A DNA stretch of 63,793 nucleotides, from contig CAUSKK010000014.1 in the NCBI GenBank assembly GCA_963532425.1, positions 1 through 63,793 on the forward strand, read 5' to 3'. Below, in pieces: positions 42,291-50,499 of this stretch. Below the pieces are notes generated by a model. It was not told the origin of the DNA and did no database searches. It worked only from the letters and a program-made list of their open reading frames with translations. The position numbers were made by a program, and so were the translations under genes. This stretch comes from CAUSKK01 sp963532425. GTDB lineage: Bacteria; Pseudomonadota; Gammaproteobacteria; Cardiobacteriales; Cardiobacteriaceae. The number at the start of each line of letters is the position of its first letter. The first letter of the stretch is position 1.

Positions 42291-42607
42291 AGACTCTGGT
42301 TAATAACAGCCTCAATGATTTGAAAGCCCAGGATATCCAGTGGCTGGATTTGGCCGGTAAGGCCGACTATGCCGACTATCTGGTCATCGCCAGCGGCACC
42401 TCCGACCGCCACCTGCACGCCCTGGCCGACAAGGTCTATCTCGACGCCAAAAGCCAGGGCTTCCCCATCCTCGGCATCGAGGGCGAGGACAGCCGCGATT
42501 GGGTGCTGGTGGATTTGGGCAGCATCATCGTGCACCTCATGCGCCCGGAAACGCGCGAACTCTACGCCCTGGAAAAGCTCTGGTCCGTCAATCCCCGTGC
42601 AAATTAA
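42278..42607 (+). CDS. rsfS: Ribosomal silencing factor RsfS
   Basis: The 109-residue protein binds L14 and blocks subunit joining when nutrients are scarce. Its core matches the family: LDKA-like LDLAGKADYADYLVIASGTS, then DSRDWVLVDLGSIIVHLM and ALEKLW near the end. It overlaps the CSD/DUF1294 gene at its start and rlmH at its end. Confidence 0.95.
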   Translation: MDKLKTLVNNSLNDLKAQDIQWLDLAGKADYADYLVIASGTSDRHLHALADKVYLDAKSQGFPILGIEGEDSRDWVLVDLGSIIVHLMRPETRELYALEKLWSVNPRAN

Positions 42608-43064
42608 TCTCATCAGTGTGGGCAGCAAGATGCCCATCTGGGTCAATGAGGGCTTCCGCGACTACCAGCAGCGCCTGCGCGGCGACGTTGGCCTCCATCT
42701 GTCAGAAATCCCACTGCAAAAACGCCTGAACAAAAGCCAGCTGCGCGCCGCCCAGGAGAAGGAAACCCAGGAAATCCTCCAGCGGGTCGGCAACGGCTAC
42801 GTGGTTACCCTGGACGGCGGCGGCCAGGAATACAGCAGTGAGGAGCTCGCCCGACGCCTGGCCCACTGGCAGGAAAACCATCGCGAACTGGCCCTGATTA
42901 TCGGCGCCCCCGAGGGCCTCAGCGCCGAGGTCAAGGCCCGGGCCCAGGAGAGTTGGTCGCTGGGCAAGCTGACCCTGCCGCACCCGCTGGTGCGCATCGT
43001 CGTGGCCGAAGCGCTCTACCGGGCCTGGACCATCAACCAGAATCACCCCTACCACCGGGCCTAG
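42597..43064 (+). CDS. rlmH: 23S rRNA (pseudouridine1915-N3)-methyltransferase RlmH
   Basis: The 155-residue SPOUT methyltransferase modifies helix 69 of 23S rRNA. INLISVGSKMPIWVNEGF is the N terminus, LIIGAPEGLS is the SAM-binding knot (usually LIGGPEG), and SWSLGKLTLPHPLVRIVVAE through NHPYHRA is the strongly conserved C terminus. The start is GTG at 42597, overlapping rsfS by 11 bp, as usual for this pair. A terminator follows. Confidence 0.94.
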   Translation: MQINLISVGSKMPIWVNEGFRDYQQRLRGDVGLHLSEIPLQKRLNKSQLRAAQEKETQEILQRVGNGYVVTLDGGGQEYSSEELARRLAHWQENHRELALIIGAPEGLSAEVKARAQESWSLGKLTLPHPLVRIVVAEALYRAWTINQNHPYHRA

Positions 43065-43071
43065 CGCCCAC

Positions 43072-43099
43072 AAAAAAGCCCTCGGACGAGGGCTTCTTT
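43072..43099. terminator. Bidirectional terminator after rlmH
   Basis: GCCCTCG and CGAGGGC form the stem, flanked by six A upstream and T-rich sequence downstream, so it can end both the rlmH operon and the convergent membrane genes. Confidence 0.85.
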
Positions 43100-43568
43100 A
43101 TTTTTCCAGCCACCGTTGCCGGGCCAGCTGTTCCAGCCGCCGGGTCTGCCGTTGGCGGCGGTGGCGGGCGAGAAAGAACAGCGGCAGTAGCAGGGGCAGC
43201 ACCGCCAGCACGCTGAGACCATAGTAGTGGCCACTGAAAAAGGCCCCGGCGGCCAGCAACAGCGGCAGGGCCAGCAGCCCCCGCCAGAACCACGCCCCCC
43301 GCTCCAGCTGGCGCCGCCAGCGGGCCGGATTGGCAGCATGGAAATAGGGGCCGCGGCCGGGCCGGCGGTGGCCGAGATGGCCCAGGGTCATCATCAGGCT
43401 GAGCAGTCCCAGCCCGAAGCCCAGCCCCACATCGCCCCAGCCGGCCAGCAGGCCCGCCAGTCCGAGCACCAGCAGCCATTTCTGCCCGTAGCTGAGCCGC
43501 CCGCCGAGCCGATCTAAATCGGCCAGCAGCAGGCCGGCCAGCCACAGTGCCGCGCTACTGGTGTCCAT
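43098..43568 (-). CDS. Hypothetical membrane protein
   Basis: The 156-residue protein has about four hydrophobic helices (for example ALWLAGLLLADL and GLGFGLGLLSLMMTLGHL) and a basic C-terminal tail. The ATG at 43568 lies inside the end of the upstream gene (14-bp overlap), so they are coupled. No family is recognised. Confidence 0.65.
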   Translation of the reverse strand: MDTSSAALWLAGLLLADLDRLGGRLSYGQKWLLVLGLAGLLAGWGDVGLGFGLGLLSLMMTLGHLGHRRPGRGPYFHAANPARWRRQLERGAWFWRGLLALPLLLAAGAFFSGHYYGLSVLAVLPLLLPLFFLARHRRQRQTRRLEQLARQRWLEK

Positions 43569-43869
43569 AGCCTTCGATGCTGGCGTCAATCTGGGCGAGC
43601 AGCCGGGCCGTGCGCCACTGGCTCCAGCCAATCAGAGCGGCGGCCAGCAGCGCCGGCAGCAGCGGCCAATAGTCCTGGTACCAGATGACCCAAATCAGGG
43701 CCGCCGCCAGGGGCAGCAGCATGAAGGTGCTGAAATTATTCTGTTTTTCCTGTTTTTCGTTGCGCAGCCGGTAGAGGTTAGCCAGGCTAAGTCCGACCTC
43801 ACGCCGCCACTGTTGGCCACAGTAGGGCAGGGCCACCGAAACAATGAGTAGTAGGGTTATAAAAGTCAT
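43555..43869 (-). CDS. Hypothetical small membrane protein
   Basis: The 104-residue product has an N-terminal helix (FITLLLIVSVALPYCG) and a central hairpin of helices (FMLLPLAAALIWVIW and YWPLLPALLAAALIGW). It overlaps and precedes the 156-residue membrane protein gene. AAGGAATAA precedes the ATG. It is divergent from csrA. Function unknown. Confidence 0.65.
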   Translation of the reverse strand: MTFITLLLIVSVALPYCGQQWRREVGLSLANLYRLRNEKQEKQNNFSTFMLLPLAAALIWVIWYQDYWPLLPALLAAALIGWSQWRTARLLAQIDASIEGYGHQ

Positions 43870-44018
43870 GATTTATTCCTTTTCTTCTTGCTTTCCATAG
43901 TGCTAGGCCAAAAGTGTGCCAATGCTGTACCGCTGTCCAAAAGAAATAAATCGACCCCGGCCCGCCTGGCTTAATAGCCGCAACGGCCGCCGGCAACCCA
44001 GCTTTACCGGAGAAAACC

Positions 44019-44192
44019 CTGCTGATTCTGACCCGCCGCCCCGGCGAAGCCATCGTGATTAACGATGAAATTGAAATCACCCTTCTGGCCGTCCACGGCA
44101 GCCAAATTCGTCTCGGCAGTCAGGCCCCGGCCCCCATTCCCGTTCACCGCCGCGAGGTGCAACGGCGTTTGCACGACGACACGGAGGAATAG
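44019..44192 (+). CDS. csrA: Carbon storage regulator CsrA with CTG start
   Basis: The 57-residue RNA-binding regulator binds GGA-containing hairpins and controls translation globally. The sequence (M)LILTRRPGEAIVINDEIEIT, then LLAVHGSQIRLGSQAP and PVHRREVQRRL, matches CsrA end to end; the RNA-contacting region around Leu4 and Arg44 is kept. There is no ATG, GTG or TTG in frame between the upstream stop at 43947-43949 and this point. The CTG at 44019 is 6 bp from a GGAG at 44009-44012, and it matches the expected first residue. A CTG start is rare and may keep expression low. Confidence 0.88.
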   Translation: MLILTRRPGEAIVINDEIEITLLAVHGSQIRLGSQAPAPIPVHRREVQRRLHDDTEE

Positions 44193-44194
44193 AT

Positions 44195-44840
44195 TTCCCC
44201 GCCCCCAGCGCCGGGCCGTTTCCCAGTGGGAAGCGCTTCCCGGCAATGGTTATTCCCACCGTCGAAGCGCTTCCCCCCAGCGGCCCAGAATCCCAGCCGA
44301 CCGAAGCGCTTCGTTCCTCCCCAGCGTCCCCGCGCCCCGCCCCATTCCACAGCGAAGCGCTTCCTTCGGCCGTAAAGAACCCAGCCGGCGCCGGGAGACT
44401 AGAAAGGAGCCAGTAGCCGCCGGCGAACCCACCCTAACCAACCGAAGCGCTCCCCCTTTCCTTAGTTCCCAGCCCGAAGCGCTTCACCGTTTGCCACTCG
44501 TGGAAGCGAAACGCTCCGCCCGAGCAGACCAGAACGAAGCGCTTCGTTCCTCCTATCTCCCCAGCCGGCCCGTTTTACTTTGACTGGCCTCGGCCCGGCG
44601 CCGCTTGTCTTTCCCAGGGAAGCGCTTCGCTCCGGCCAATCGGAAAAATTGATTGAACAACGCGCCGGCGAAGCCTCCCCCTTTCCTGGGGTTCCCAGCC
44701 CGAAGCGCTTCATTCCCCGAACCCTGGTTGGTGAAGCACCGACTCCGGCCCGTCCGCCCGGATGCCACCGTGGCGTTGCTTCAACGGCCGAAGCGCTTCG
44801 GACTGGTCCCGGCCCGCTCTGAACCGAAGCGCTGCCCCGG
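44195..44840. repeat. GAAGCGCTTC palindrome array 6
   Basis: About 0.65 kb between csrA and the next plus-strand gene, holding roughly 15 exact or near palindromes and no credible gene. TTCCCAGCCCGAAGCGCTTCA occurs at about 44466 and 44693, each preceded by CCCCTTTCC or CCCTTTCC, a sign of local duplication. Confidence 0.88.
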
Positions 44841-44851
44841 CCCTTTCTTCC

Positions 44852-44857
44852 TATAAT
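44852..44857 (+). promoter_or_regulatory. -10 element before the 389-residue membrane protein gene
   Basis: A perfect TATAAT lies 27 bp before the preferred ATG. No good -35 is visible because a palindrome variant occupies that position. Confidence 0.45.
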
Positions 44858-44883
44858 TTCTCCTTTTACCTATGGAGAAGCCC

Positions 44884-46053
44884 ATGTTCCTCAGCTATCC
44901 GGCGACCCCCGAACGGCTGTCGCCCGCGCCTAGCCCCTTCCTCACCCTGACCCGCCGCGAAATCGGCGCCCGGCTATGGCTGGCCCTGCTGCTGCTGCCG
45001 TTGGCCGGCGGGCTGCTCTATCTGACCCGCCCGGCGCTGGAATCCTTCCGGGGCCTGCCCACCCTGACCGCCGGCCTCGCCGCCGTCGCCCTCGGCCAGT
45101 GGGCCCTGCTGCGCCTGTGGGAAAGCGGGCGCTGGTGGAAAATCATGCCGGCCGATAGCACCCTGCTGGCCGGTCGTTCCCGTGCCCATATTCTTAGCGT
45201 CGGCCTGAATGCTCTGCTGCTGCTGGTTTTCGTCGCCCTGCTCGTCCAGCGCAGCCTGGCCTCTCCCCTGTCCGGGGGCCTGAAACTGCTGATTCTGCTG
45301 CTGGCCCTGGTTCTAGCCCGTGGGGCCCTGGGGGAACTGGCCGAATGCCGCCGCGACTGGCCCCGGCCGGCGGCTATCCCCCTGGCCGCTCCCCTGCCGC
45401 CCCGCGCGCCCCCCGGCCATTCCTACCGCCAGAACCTGACCGCCCGGCTGGATTTTCCCCTGTGGCTGCTGCTCGGCGGCCTGCTGCTGGTGTTGATTGT
45501 GCTGCTGCTGTTCCAGCCGCCCACGGCCCAGCAGATGAGTGGCCTGATGGAACTGGGCGGACTGGTCGCAACGCTGGTGGCGGCCGGACTGGCGCGCCGG
45601 GTCTGGCAGCGGCGCCGCTGTGGCTACGAGGCCCAATCCGATAGCTTCCACCGCAACCGGGCCAGCTATTTCGGCCCCTATGAAAGGGAAGGGTGCTGGC
45701 CGGCGGCCGATTTCTGCGGCCTCTACTGGGAGAAAAAAACGAGCTGGAGCCGGGAAGTGCCGCGCAGCCGGCTGTGGCTGGCGGGCAAAGCCGGCGGTCA
45801 GGATGTGCTGCTGGCCGAATTGAATTACTGGCACCGCGACAACCAGCGGGCCGCCCGGCAGCTGGCCCAGGAACTGAGCGCCGCCAGCGGTCTGCCGCTG
45901 CTGTACCGCTGGCCCGGCCCCCCGGCGGAAATCCATGCCCAGGCCCTCGAACTCCCCGCCACGGCCCCGGCCGAGGGGCTGTTCCTTGTCCCCAGCGCCC
46001 TGTTCACCGCCAACGCCGACCCGCGCCAGCTGCTGCGCGACCTGCTCGGCTGA
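44884..46053 (+). CDS. Hypothetical membrane protein with soluble C-terminal domain
   Basis: The 389-residue protein has helices at about residues 30-50, 60-80, 100-125, 130-150 and a strong pair near 190-240 (LWLLLGGLLLVLIVLLLF). A soluble C-terminal domain of about 150 residues follows (YFGPYEREGCWPAADFCGLYW and RSRLWLAGKAGG). The ATG at 44884 is favoured over that at 44872 because the latter codon forms part of ATGGAGAAG, a good ribosome binding site for the former. Family unknown. Confidence 0.7.
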   Translation: MFLSYPATPERLSPAPSPFLTLTRREIGARLWLALLLLPLAGGLLYLTRPALESFRGLPTLTAGLAAVALGQWALLRLWESGRWWKIMPADSTLLAGRSRAHILSVGLNALLLLVFVALLVQRSLASPLSGGLKLLILLLALVLARGALGELAECRRDWPRPAAIPLAAPLPPRAPPGHSYRQNLTARLDFPLWLLLGGLLLVLIVLLLFQPPTAQQMSGLMELGGLVATLVAAGLARRVWQRRRCGYEAQSDSFHRNRASYFGPYEREGCWPAADFCGLYWEKKTSWSREVPRSRLWLAGKAGGQDVLLAELNYWHRDNQRAARQLAQELSAASGLPLLYRWPGPPAEIHAQALELPATAPAEGLFLVPSALFTANADPRQLLRDLLG

Positions 46054-46240
46054 AGCGCTTCCCCCCGGCGAAGCGCTTCGCCCTAACGAAGCGCTCCCCG
46101 TTCGCCACTGCTGGCTGATTGATGATTCCAAACCGAAGCGCTTCCTCCCAATGGGGGCCCCGGGCGCGCCTGGCAGAAAATACAACGCCGGAGAACGAAG
46201 CGCTTCGTTGAGACTCTTCCGCGCGAAGCGCTCCCCCTTT
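46050..46240. repeat. GAAGCGCTTC palindrome cluster 7 (short)
   Basis: About seven exact or near palindromes fit into under 200 bp between convergent genes. The first overlaps the stop of the upstream gene (GCTGAAGCGCTTCC). Confidence 0.85.
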
Positions 46241-46246
46241 TTAGCG

Positions 46247-47272
46247 CTAGCGCTGCGCTTCGTTTTCACCGCCCCCGGCCGCCCAGCGCCGCCAGTCTGC
46301 GGCCACGGCGGCCAGCTCGACCGGTAGTGCCTGGCCCGGCGGCAGCTGGTAGTCGAACTGGAGTTGGCCCGCCCGCAACGGCCGGCGGTAGTAGCCGAGC
46401 CGGCGATTGGCCCGGAGCAGCAGTCCCTGGCCATTGACGAAGGGCGGCGGCGGCAGAGCGTCGGCCCCGGGGAACGCCGCGCCCCGGTGGCTGAGCACCA
46501 GCTCATCGAACAGCGGCAGCAGGCCGGTGAACGTGGCCCCGGCGTCGAAATCGCCAGCGCTGTGGTAATAGTCCACCCCGGCCCAGCGCCGGCGCGGGAA
46601 GGGCGCCAGCATCAGCGCCCGGTCGGCGGCCGGCAGCACCAGCCAGCGGCCCAAATCCGCCCCGCTGGCCACGGCCCGGCCGGCCAGCCAGCGCGCCCCC
46701 AGCTCCTGCAGCCGTTCCGCCCGACTGCGTTCCGGCGCCGGCGGCAGATTGAGCCAGTGATAATCGGCGCCGATTTGGCCCACCAGCCCCAGCGCTTCGG
46801 CCATCTGCAGCAGGTGGCGGCCGGCGCGGCGGTTCTGGCCGATGGCGGGAAAGGCCGGGGTCAGGGCGTCGATGAGGGCGGCGGCCGGCCGGGGCTGGTC
46901 CGTCAGCAGGCTTTCCAGCATTTTTAACGCCCGTTCCAGCGTCGGCCCCTGCCAGCCCATGGCGCGACGGTCGCGGCCGGCGACGGCCAGCAGCGGCCCG
47001 GACAGCAGCGTCAGCAGGACGGGCAGGTCGGCGCGGCGCACATAGTGCCAGGTGGGCCGGGGCAGATGGAGACGAATAATCGCACCGGCGGCGAGCTCGG
47101 CGCTTATGGCGGCGGCGCTCAGGCCGGTGCGCAGATAGAAGGAATAGGCGGTGGACGGCTCGTCCTGGGCCTGGACGGCGAGCAGCTGTTCAACGACGGC
47201 GGCCACCGTCGGCTGGCGCGTCAGCAGGCCGCTGGCCCGGAGCCGGGCGGCGAGGATAGGGTTCAGGGTCAT
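46247..47272 (-). CDS. Winged-helix DNA-binding domain protein (HTH_42 type)
   Basis: The 341-residue protein has the layout of the AlkX/YcaQ-related HTH_42 superfamily. RLRASGLLTRQPTVAAVVEQ and LLAVQAQDEPSTAYSF open it, and RLHLPRPTWHYVRRADLPVL takes the position of the usual MRGTLHLV motif. RWAGVDYYHSAGDFDAGATFTGLLPLFDEL-type sequence follows. Some relatives are DNA glycosylases that unhook crosslinks, but I cannot see enough to claim catalysis. Confidence 0.75.
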   Translation of the reverse strand: MTLNPILAARLRASGLLTRQPTVAAVVEQLLAVQAQDEPSTAYSFYLRTGLSAAAISAELAAGAIIRLHLPRPTWHYVRRADLPVLLTLLSGPLLAVAGRDRRAMGWQGPTLERALKMLESLLTDQPRPAAALIDALTPAFPAIGQNRRAGRHLLQMAEALGLVGQIGADYHWLNLPPAPERSRAERLQELGARWLAGRAVASGADLGRWLVLPAADRALMLAPFPRRRWAGVDYYHSAGDFDAGATFTGLLPLFDELVLSHRGAAFPGADALPPPPFVNGQGLLLRANRRLGYYRRPLRAGQLQFDYQLPPGQALPVELAAVAADWRRWAAGGGENEAQR

Positions 47273-47291
47273 GGCAACTCCCGGGGCAATC

Positions 47292-47392
47292 TTGCCCCCG
47301 TTTGGGGGCGCTGATTATAATGGCCGCCGTTGTCAGCTTTTTGGTTTCTGACTTCTCCTTGCCCGGCGTGCTCCTTCGCCGGGCTTTTTTTT
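47292..47392 (+). ncRNA. Candidate short transcript or leader attenuator upstream of ppc
   Basis: TTGCCC (47292-47297) and a perfect TATAAT (47316-47321), 18 bp apart, predict a start near 47328. Only 33 bp later comes a strong terminator: GCCCGGCG (47361-47368), 8-nt loop, CGCCGGGC (47377-47384), eight T. The product would be about 65 nt. It could be a small RNA or a truncated ppc leader. The sequence before the hairpin, with no start codon, argues against a leader peptide. Confidence 0.5.
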
Positions 47393-47429
47393 GCATGAAG
47401 GAATGACAACCGCAGCGCCCCGGGGCCCT

Positions 47430-47438
47430 TGCTAAAAT
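47430..47438 (+). promoter_or_regulatory. Extended -10 promoter candidate for ppc
   Basis: TGCTAAAAT fits the extended -10 consensus (TGnTAtaaT) 30 bp before the ppc ATG. Confidence 0.4.
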
Positions 47439-47467
47439 TTTGGCCTTAGTTTTACGGAAGGTTTCCC

Positions 47468-50224
47468 ATGCATCCCACCAATCCCCTGCTGTCCCAGCGT
47501 ATCCGCCTGCTTGGCCAAATCCTCGGCCAGGTCATCGAAGCCCAGACCAGCCCCCAGACCCTGGAAGTCATCGAAAGCCTGCGCCGGGGCTTCATCGCCC
47601 AGCGCCAGCGCCCCGACGCCGAACGGCTCGCCGGCCTGCGCGCCCAAATCGCCGCCCTCGACAATGACACCCTCCGGGACGTTATCCGGGGCTTCAGCCT
47701 CTATTTTTCCCTGGCCAACATCGCCGAGGAGGACGCCCAGCGCCGCACCCGCAACGAACAGCAGGAGGCCGACGCCATCCAGTGGGAGGGCTCCTTCCAC
47801 CGCACCCTGCAGGAGTGCCGCGCCAGCGACATCAGCCCGGAACAGATGCGCGAACTGCTGCAACAGCTGCAATTTATCCCGGTGTTCACCGCCCACCCCA
47901 CCGAGGCCCGGCGGCGTACCACCATGAATCTGCTGCAGAATATTTTCCGGCGCTGCCGCCAGCTCGACGGCCAGAGCGAGGGCAGCGGCGCCTATCGTTC
48001 CACCCTGAAGCAGCTCCAGGGCGACATCGAACTGCTCTGGGCCTCGGACGAGGTGCGCCAGCGCAAGCCCCTGGTGCTGGACGAAATCAACAACGGCATG
48101 CACTACTTCAATAACAGCCTGTTCCGCGCCATTCCCCAGGTCTACCGCAATCTGGGCAAGGCCCTGAACCGCGTCTATCCGGAGCTGAGCGACTTTCCCC
48201 TGCCGACGCTGATGCGCTTCGGCTCCTGGATTGGCGGCGACCGCGACGGCAATCCCTTCGTTACCCACGAAACCACCCAAACGGCCCTGCTGCTGCACGC
48301 GGAAACGCTGTTCTCCCACTATCTGGAGGCCCTGAAGGCCCTGCAGCAGGAGCTGATTCACTGCGCCAGCATCGTCAAACTGGCGCCGGAGCTCTACGCC
48401 AAGCTCGACGACTACGCCGCCCTCACCGATGAGGTGCTGTCCTACAACCCCATGGACTACAGCAACGAGCCCTACCGCCGGCTGCTGTCGGCCATTCTCG
48501 CCAAGGTGCGGGCGACGCGGAAATATATCCTCAGCCTCGGCGCCAGCCCGGCCGAACACATCTACCCCCGGCCCGAGGCCCTGCTCGCCGATTTGGAACT
48601 GATTCGCCGCTGCCTCGCCCAGCATGACCCGCGCCGGGCCAACGGCAGCGTGCTCGATTTGATTCGGCTGGTGAAAACCTGCGGCTTCCATCTGGCCAGC
48701 CTCGACATCCGCCAGGAATCCAGCCACCACAGCGCCGTGGTCGCCGACATTTTCCGCCACGCCCCCAATCTGCCCGACTACGAAGCGCTTCCCGAAGAAG
48801 AACGCTGCGCCCTGCTGAGCCGGCTCATCGCCGCCCCGGGGGCGCCGCTGCTGTTTGAACGGGAGCTGGCGCCGGCGACGCTGGAACAGCTGGCCCTGCT
48901 GCAGACCATCGCCCGGCTGCGTGAGCTCATGGGCCCGGGCACCTTCGGCAGCTACATCATCTCCATGACCAACCGGGCCAGCCACGTGCTGGAGGTGCTG
49001 TTCCTGATGCGCTTCGCCGGCCTCAGCGGCCACGACAGCCACGGCCAGCCCTGGGCCGCCCTGCCCATTGCGCCGCTGTTCGAGACCATCGAGGATTTGA
49101 AGAACATCGACCACATTCTGCCGACGCTCTTCGCCAATCCCACCTACCGGGCCGTGGTCGCCGGCCAGCGCAACACCCAGGAAATCATGCTGGGCTATTC
49201 GGACAGCTCCAAGGACGGCGGCATTCTCACCAGCGCCTGGCAGCTCTACCGGGCCCAGCAGAATATCCTGGCCATTGCCCAGCGCTTCCAGCTCAAAACC
49301 CGGCTGTTCCACGGCCGGGGCGGTTCGGTCAGTCGCGGCGGCGGTTCCACCCACAAGGCCATCGTCGCCCAGCCGGCCGGCACCCTGCAGGGGGAAATCA
49401 AATTCACCGAGCAGGGCGAAGTGCTCTACGCCAAATATGCCAACGCCGAAACCGCCACCTACGAGCTGACCGTGGGCATCACCGGCGCCCTCAAGGCCAG
49501 TTCCACCCGCTTTGAGACCAATCCGCCGGAGCTGGCCCAGTACGAAGCGCTCATTGCCCGGCTCGCCGACAGCTGCGAGGCCCGCTACCGGGCCCTGACC
49601 GACCACACCGAGGGCCTCTACGATTTCTTCCAGAGCGCCACGCCCATTCAGGAAATCAGCCTGCTGAACATCGGCTCGCGGCCGTCCCACCGCAAACAGG
49701 GCACGCCCACCAAGCAGACCATTCGCGCCATTCCCTGGGTCTTCGCCTGGTCGCTGGCCCGCTTCACCCTGCCGGCCTGGTTCGGCGTCGGCAGCGCCCT
49801 GGCCGCCATTCGCCCCGAGGAGGAGGCCCAGATTGGGGAAATGCTCCAGCGCTGGGCCTTTTTCCGCGCCTTCATCTCCAACATTGAAATGGGCTTTGCC
49901 AAAACCGAACCGGACATTGCCACCGCCTACGCCCAGCTCTGCCCGGACGCCGCTGTCCGCCGGCGGGTGCTGGACGCCTTCCAGGCCGAATATGCGGAGA
50001 CGGCGGCCCAGTTCCGGCGCATTCTGAACCAGAGCGAGCTGCTGGCCACCCAGCCGGAGCTGAAGCAGTCGCTGCAGTGGCGCGATGCCTATCTGGACCC
50101 GCTGAACTATATGCAAATCGAGCTGCTGCACCGGCGCCGCCAGGACGGCCCGAGCCCGGCCATCGAAGACCCGCTGATTCGCAGCATCAACGCCCTGGCC
50201 GCCGGCCTGCGTAATACCGGCTAA
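47468..50224 (+). CDS. ppc: Phosphoenolpyruvate carboxylase
   Basis: The 918-residue enzyme carboxylates phosphoenolpyruvate to oxaloacetate to refill the TCA cycle. VFTAHPTEARRRT carries the catalytic His, GGDRDGNPFVT and the MLGYSDSSKDGG motif follow, FHGRGGSVSRGGG is the flexible active loop, and the protein ends in the invariant RNTG. The length is slightly above E. coli (883). A GAAGCGCTTC near 48781 encodes EAL in YEALPEEE. AAGGTTTCCC precedes the ATG. Confidence 0.97.
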   Translation: MHPTNPLLSQRIRLLGQILGQVIEAQTSPQTLEVIESLRRGFIAQRQRPDAERLAGLRAQIAALDNDTLRDVIRGFSLYFSLANIAEEDAQRRTRNEQQEADAIQWEGSFHRTLQECRASDISPEQMRELLQQLQFIPVFTAHPTEARRRTTMNLLQNIFRRCRQLDGQSEGSGAYRSTLKQLQGDIELLWASDEVRQRKPLVLDEINNGMHYFNNSLFRAIPQVYRNLGKALNRVYPELSDFPLPTLMRFGSWIGGDRDGNPFVTHETTQTALLLHAETLFSHYLEALKALQQELIHCASIVKLAPELYAKLDDYAALTDEVLSYNPMDYSNEPYRRLLSAILAKVRATRKYILSLGASPAEHIYPRPEALLADLELIRRCLAQHDPRRANGSVLDLIRLVKTCGFHLASLDIRQESSHHSAVVADIFRHAPNLPDYEALPEEERCALLSRLIAAPGAPLLFERELAPATLEQLALLQTIARLRELMGPGTFGSYIISMTNRASHVLEVLFLMRFAGLSGHDSHGQPWAALPIAPLFETIEDLKNIDHILPTLFANPTYRAVVAGQRNTQEIMLGYSDSSKDGGILTSAWQLYRAQQNILAIAQRFQLKTRLFHGRGGSVSRGGGSTHKAIVAQPAGTLQGEIKFTEQGEVLYAKYANAETATYELTVGITGALKASSTRFETNPPELAQYEALIARLADSCEARYRALTDHTEGLYDFFQSATPIQEISLLNIGSRPSHRKQGTPTKQTIRAIPWVFAWSLARFTLPAWFGVGSALAAIRPEEEAQIGEMLQRWAFFRAFISNIEMGFAKTEPDIATAYAQLCPDAAVRRRVLDAFQAEYAETAAQFRRILNQSELLATQPELKQSLQWRDAYLDPLNYMQIELLHRRRQDGPSPAIEDPLIRSINALAAGLRNTG

Positions 50225-50250
50225 CAGCGGCTACAATCCCCACCTTTTGC

Positions 50251-50272
50251 AGCGCTTCCTTCGGGAAGCGCT
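50251..50272. other. Perfect hairpin made of palindrome arms with UUCG tetraloop
   Basis: AGCGCTTCC, loop TTCG, GGAAGCGCT: a 9-bp stem closed by C(UUCG)G. It lies 26 bp after the ppc stop. No T-run follows, so it is not a classic terminator; it could stabilise the ppc mRNA 3' end. Confidence 0.75.
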
Positions 50273-50301
50273 CTTAGCATCGTCCCCAGGAGAAGCGAAA
50301 C

Positions 50302-50499
50302 ATGAGATTAATTCCCCCCGGCCTGCTGCTGGCCCTGCTCACCGGCTGCACGAGTTTTGAAAACAACCAGATGGATTTATCGGTGGTGCTCGGCATCATC
50401 GCCTTCAGCCTCTGCGTGCCGCTGCTGGCGCTGATTTATGTCTTCTGGCGCCACCGGCGCCGCCGCCGCGAAGCGCTCCCCCCGGACGAGCAGCCCTGA
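50302..50499 (+). CDS. Small lipoprotein/membrane protein upstream of copA
   Basis: The 65-residue product has a signal-like start (RLIPPGLLLALLTGC) with lipobox LTGC. A second hydrophobic helix (VVLGIIAFSLCVPLLALIYVF) and a basic tail RHRRRRRE follow. CAGGAGAAGC precedes the ATG. Its stop and the copA ATG share a base (TGATG), so it is translationally coupled to the copper ATPase and may assist it. Confidence 0.75.
   Translation: MRLIPPGLLLALLTGCTSFENNQMDLSVVLGIIAFSLCVPLLALIYVFWRHRRRRREALPPDEQP

Noticed and set aside
47432..50131. A long open frame antisense to ppc (about 900 codons), and similar ones opposite glnE, copA, ettA, the NRAMP-like gene and the DUF2339 gene
   Set aside because: They mirror well-identified genes on the other strand, are rich in Gly, Gln, Ala and His from GC-rich codon shadowing, and match no family.
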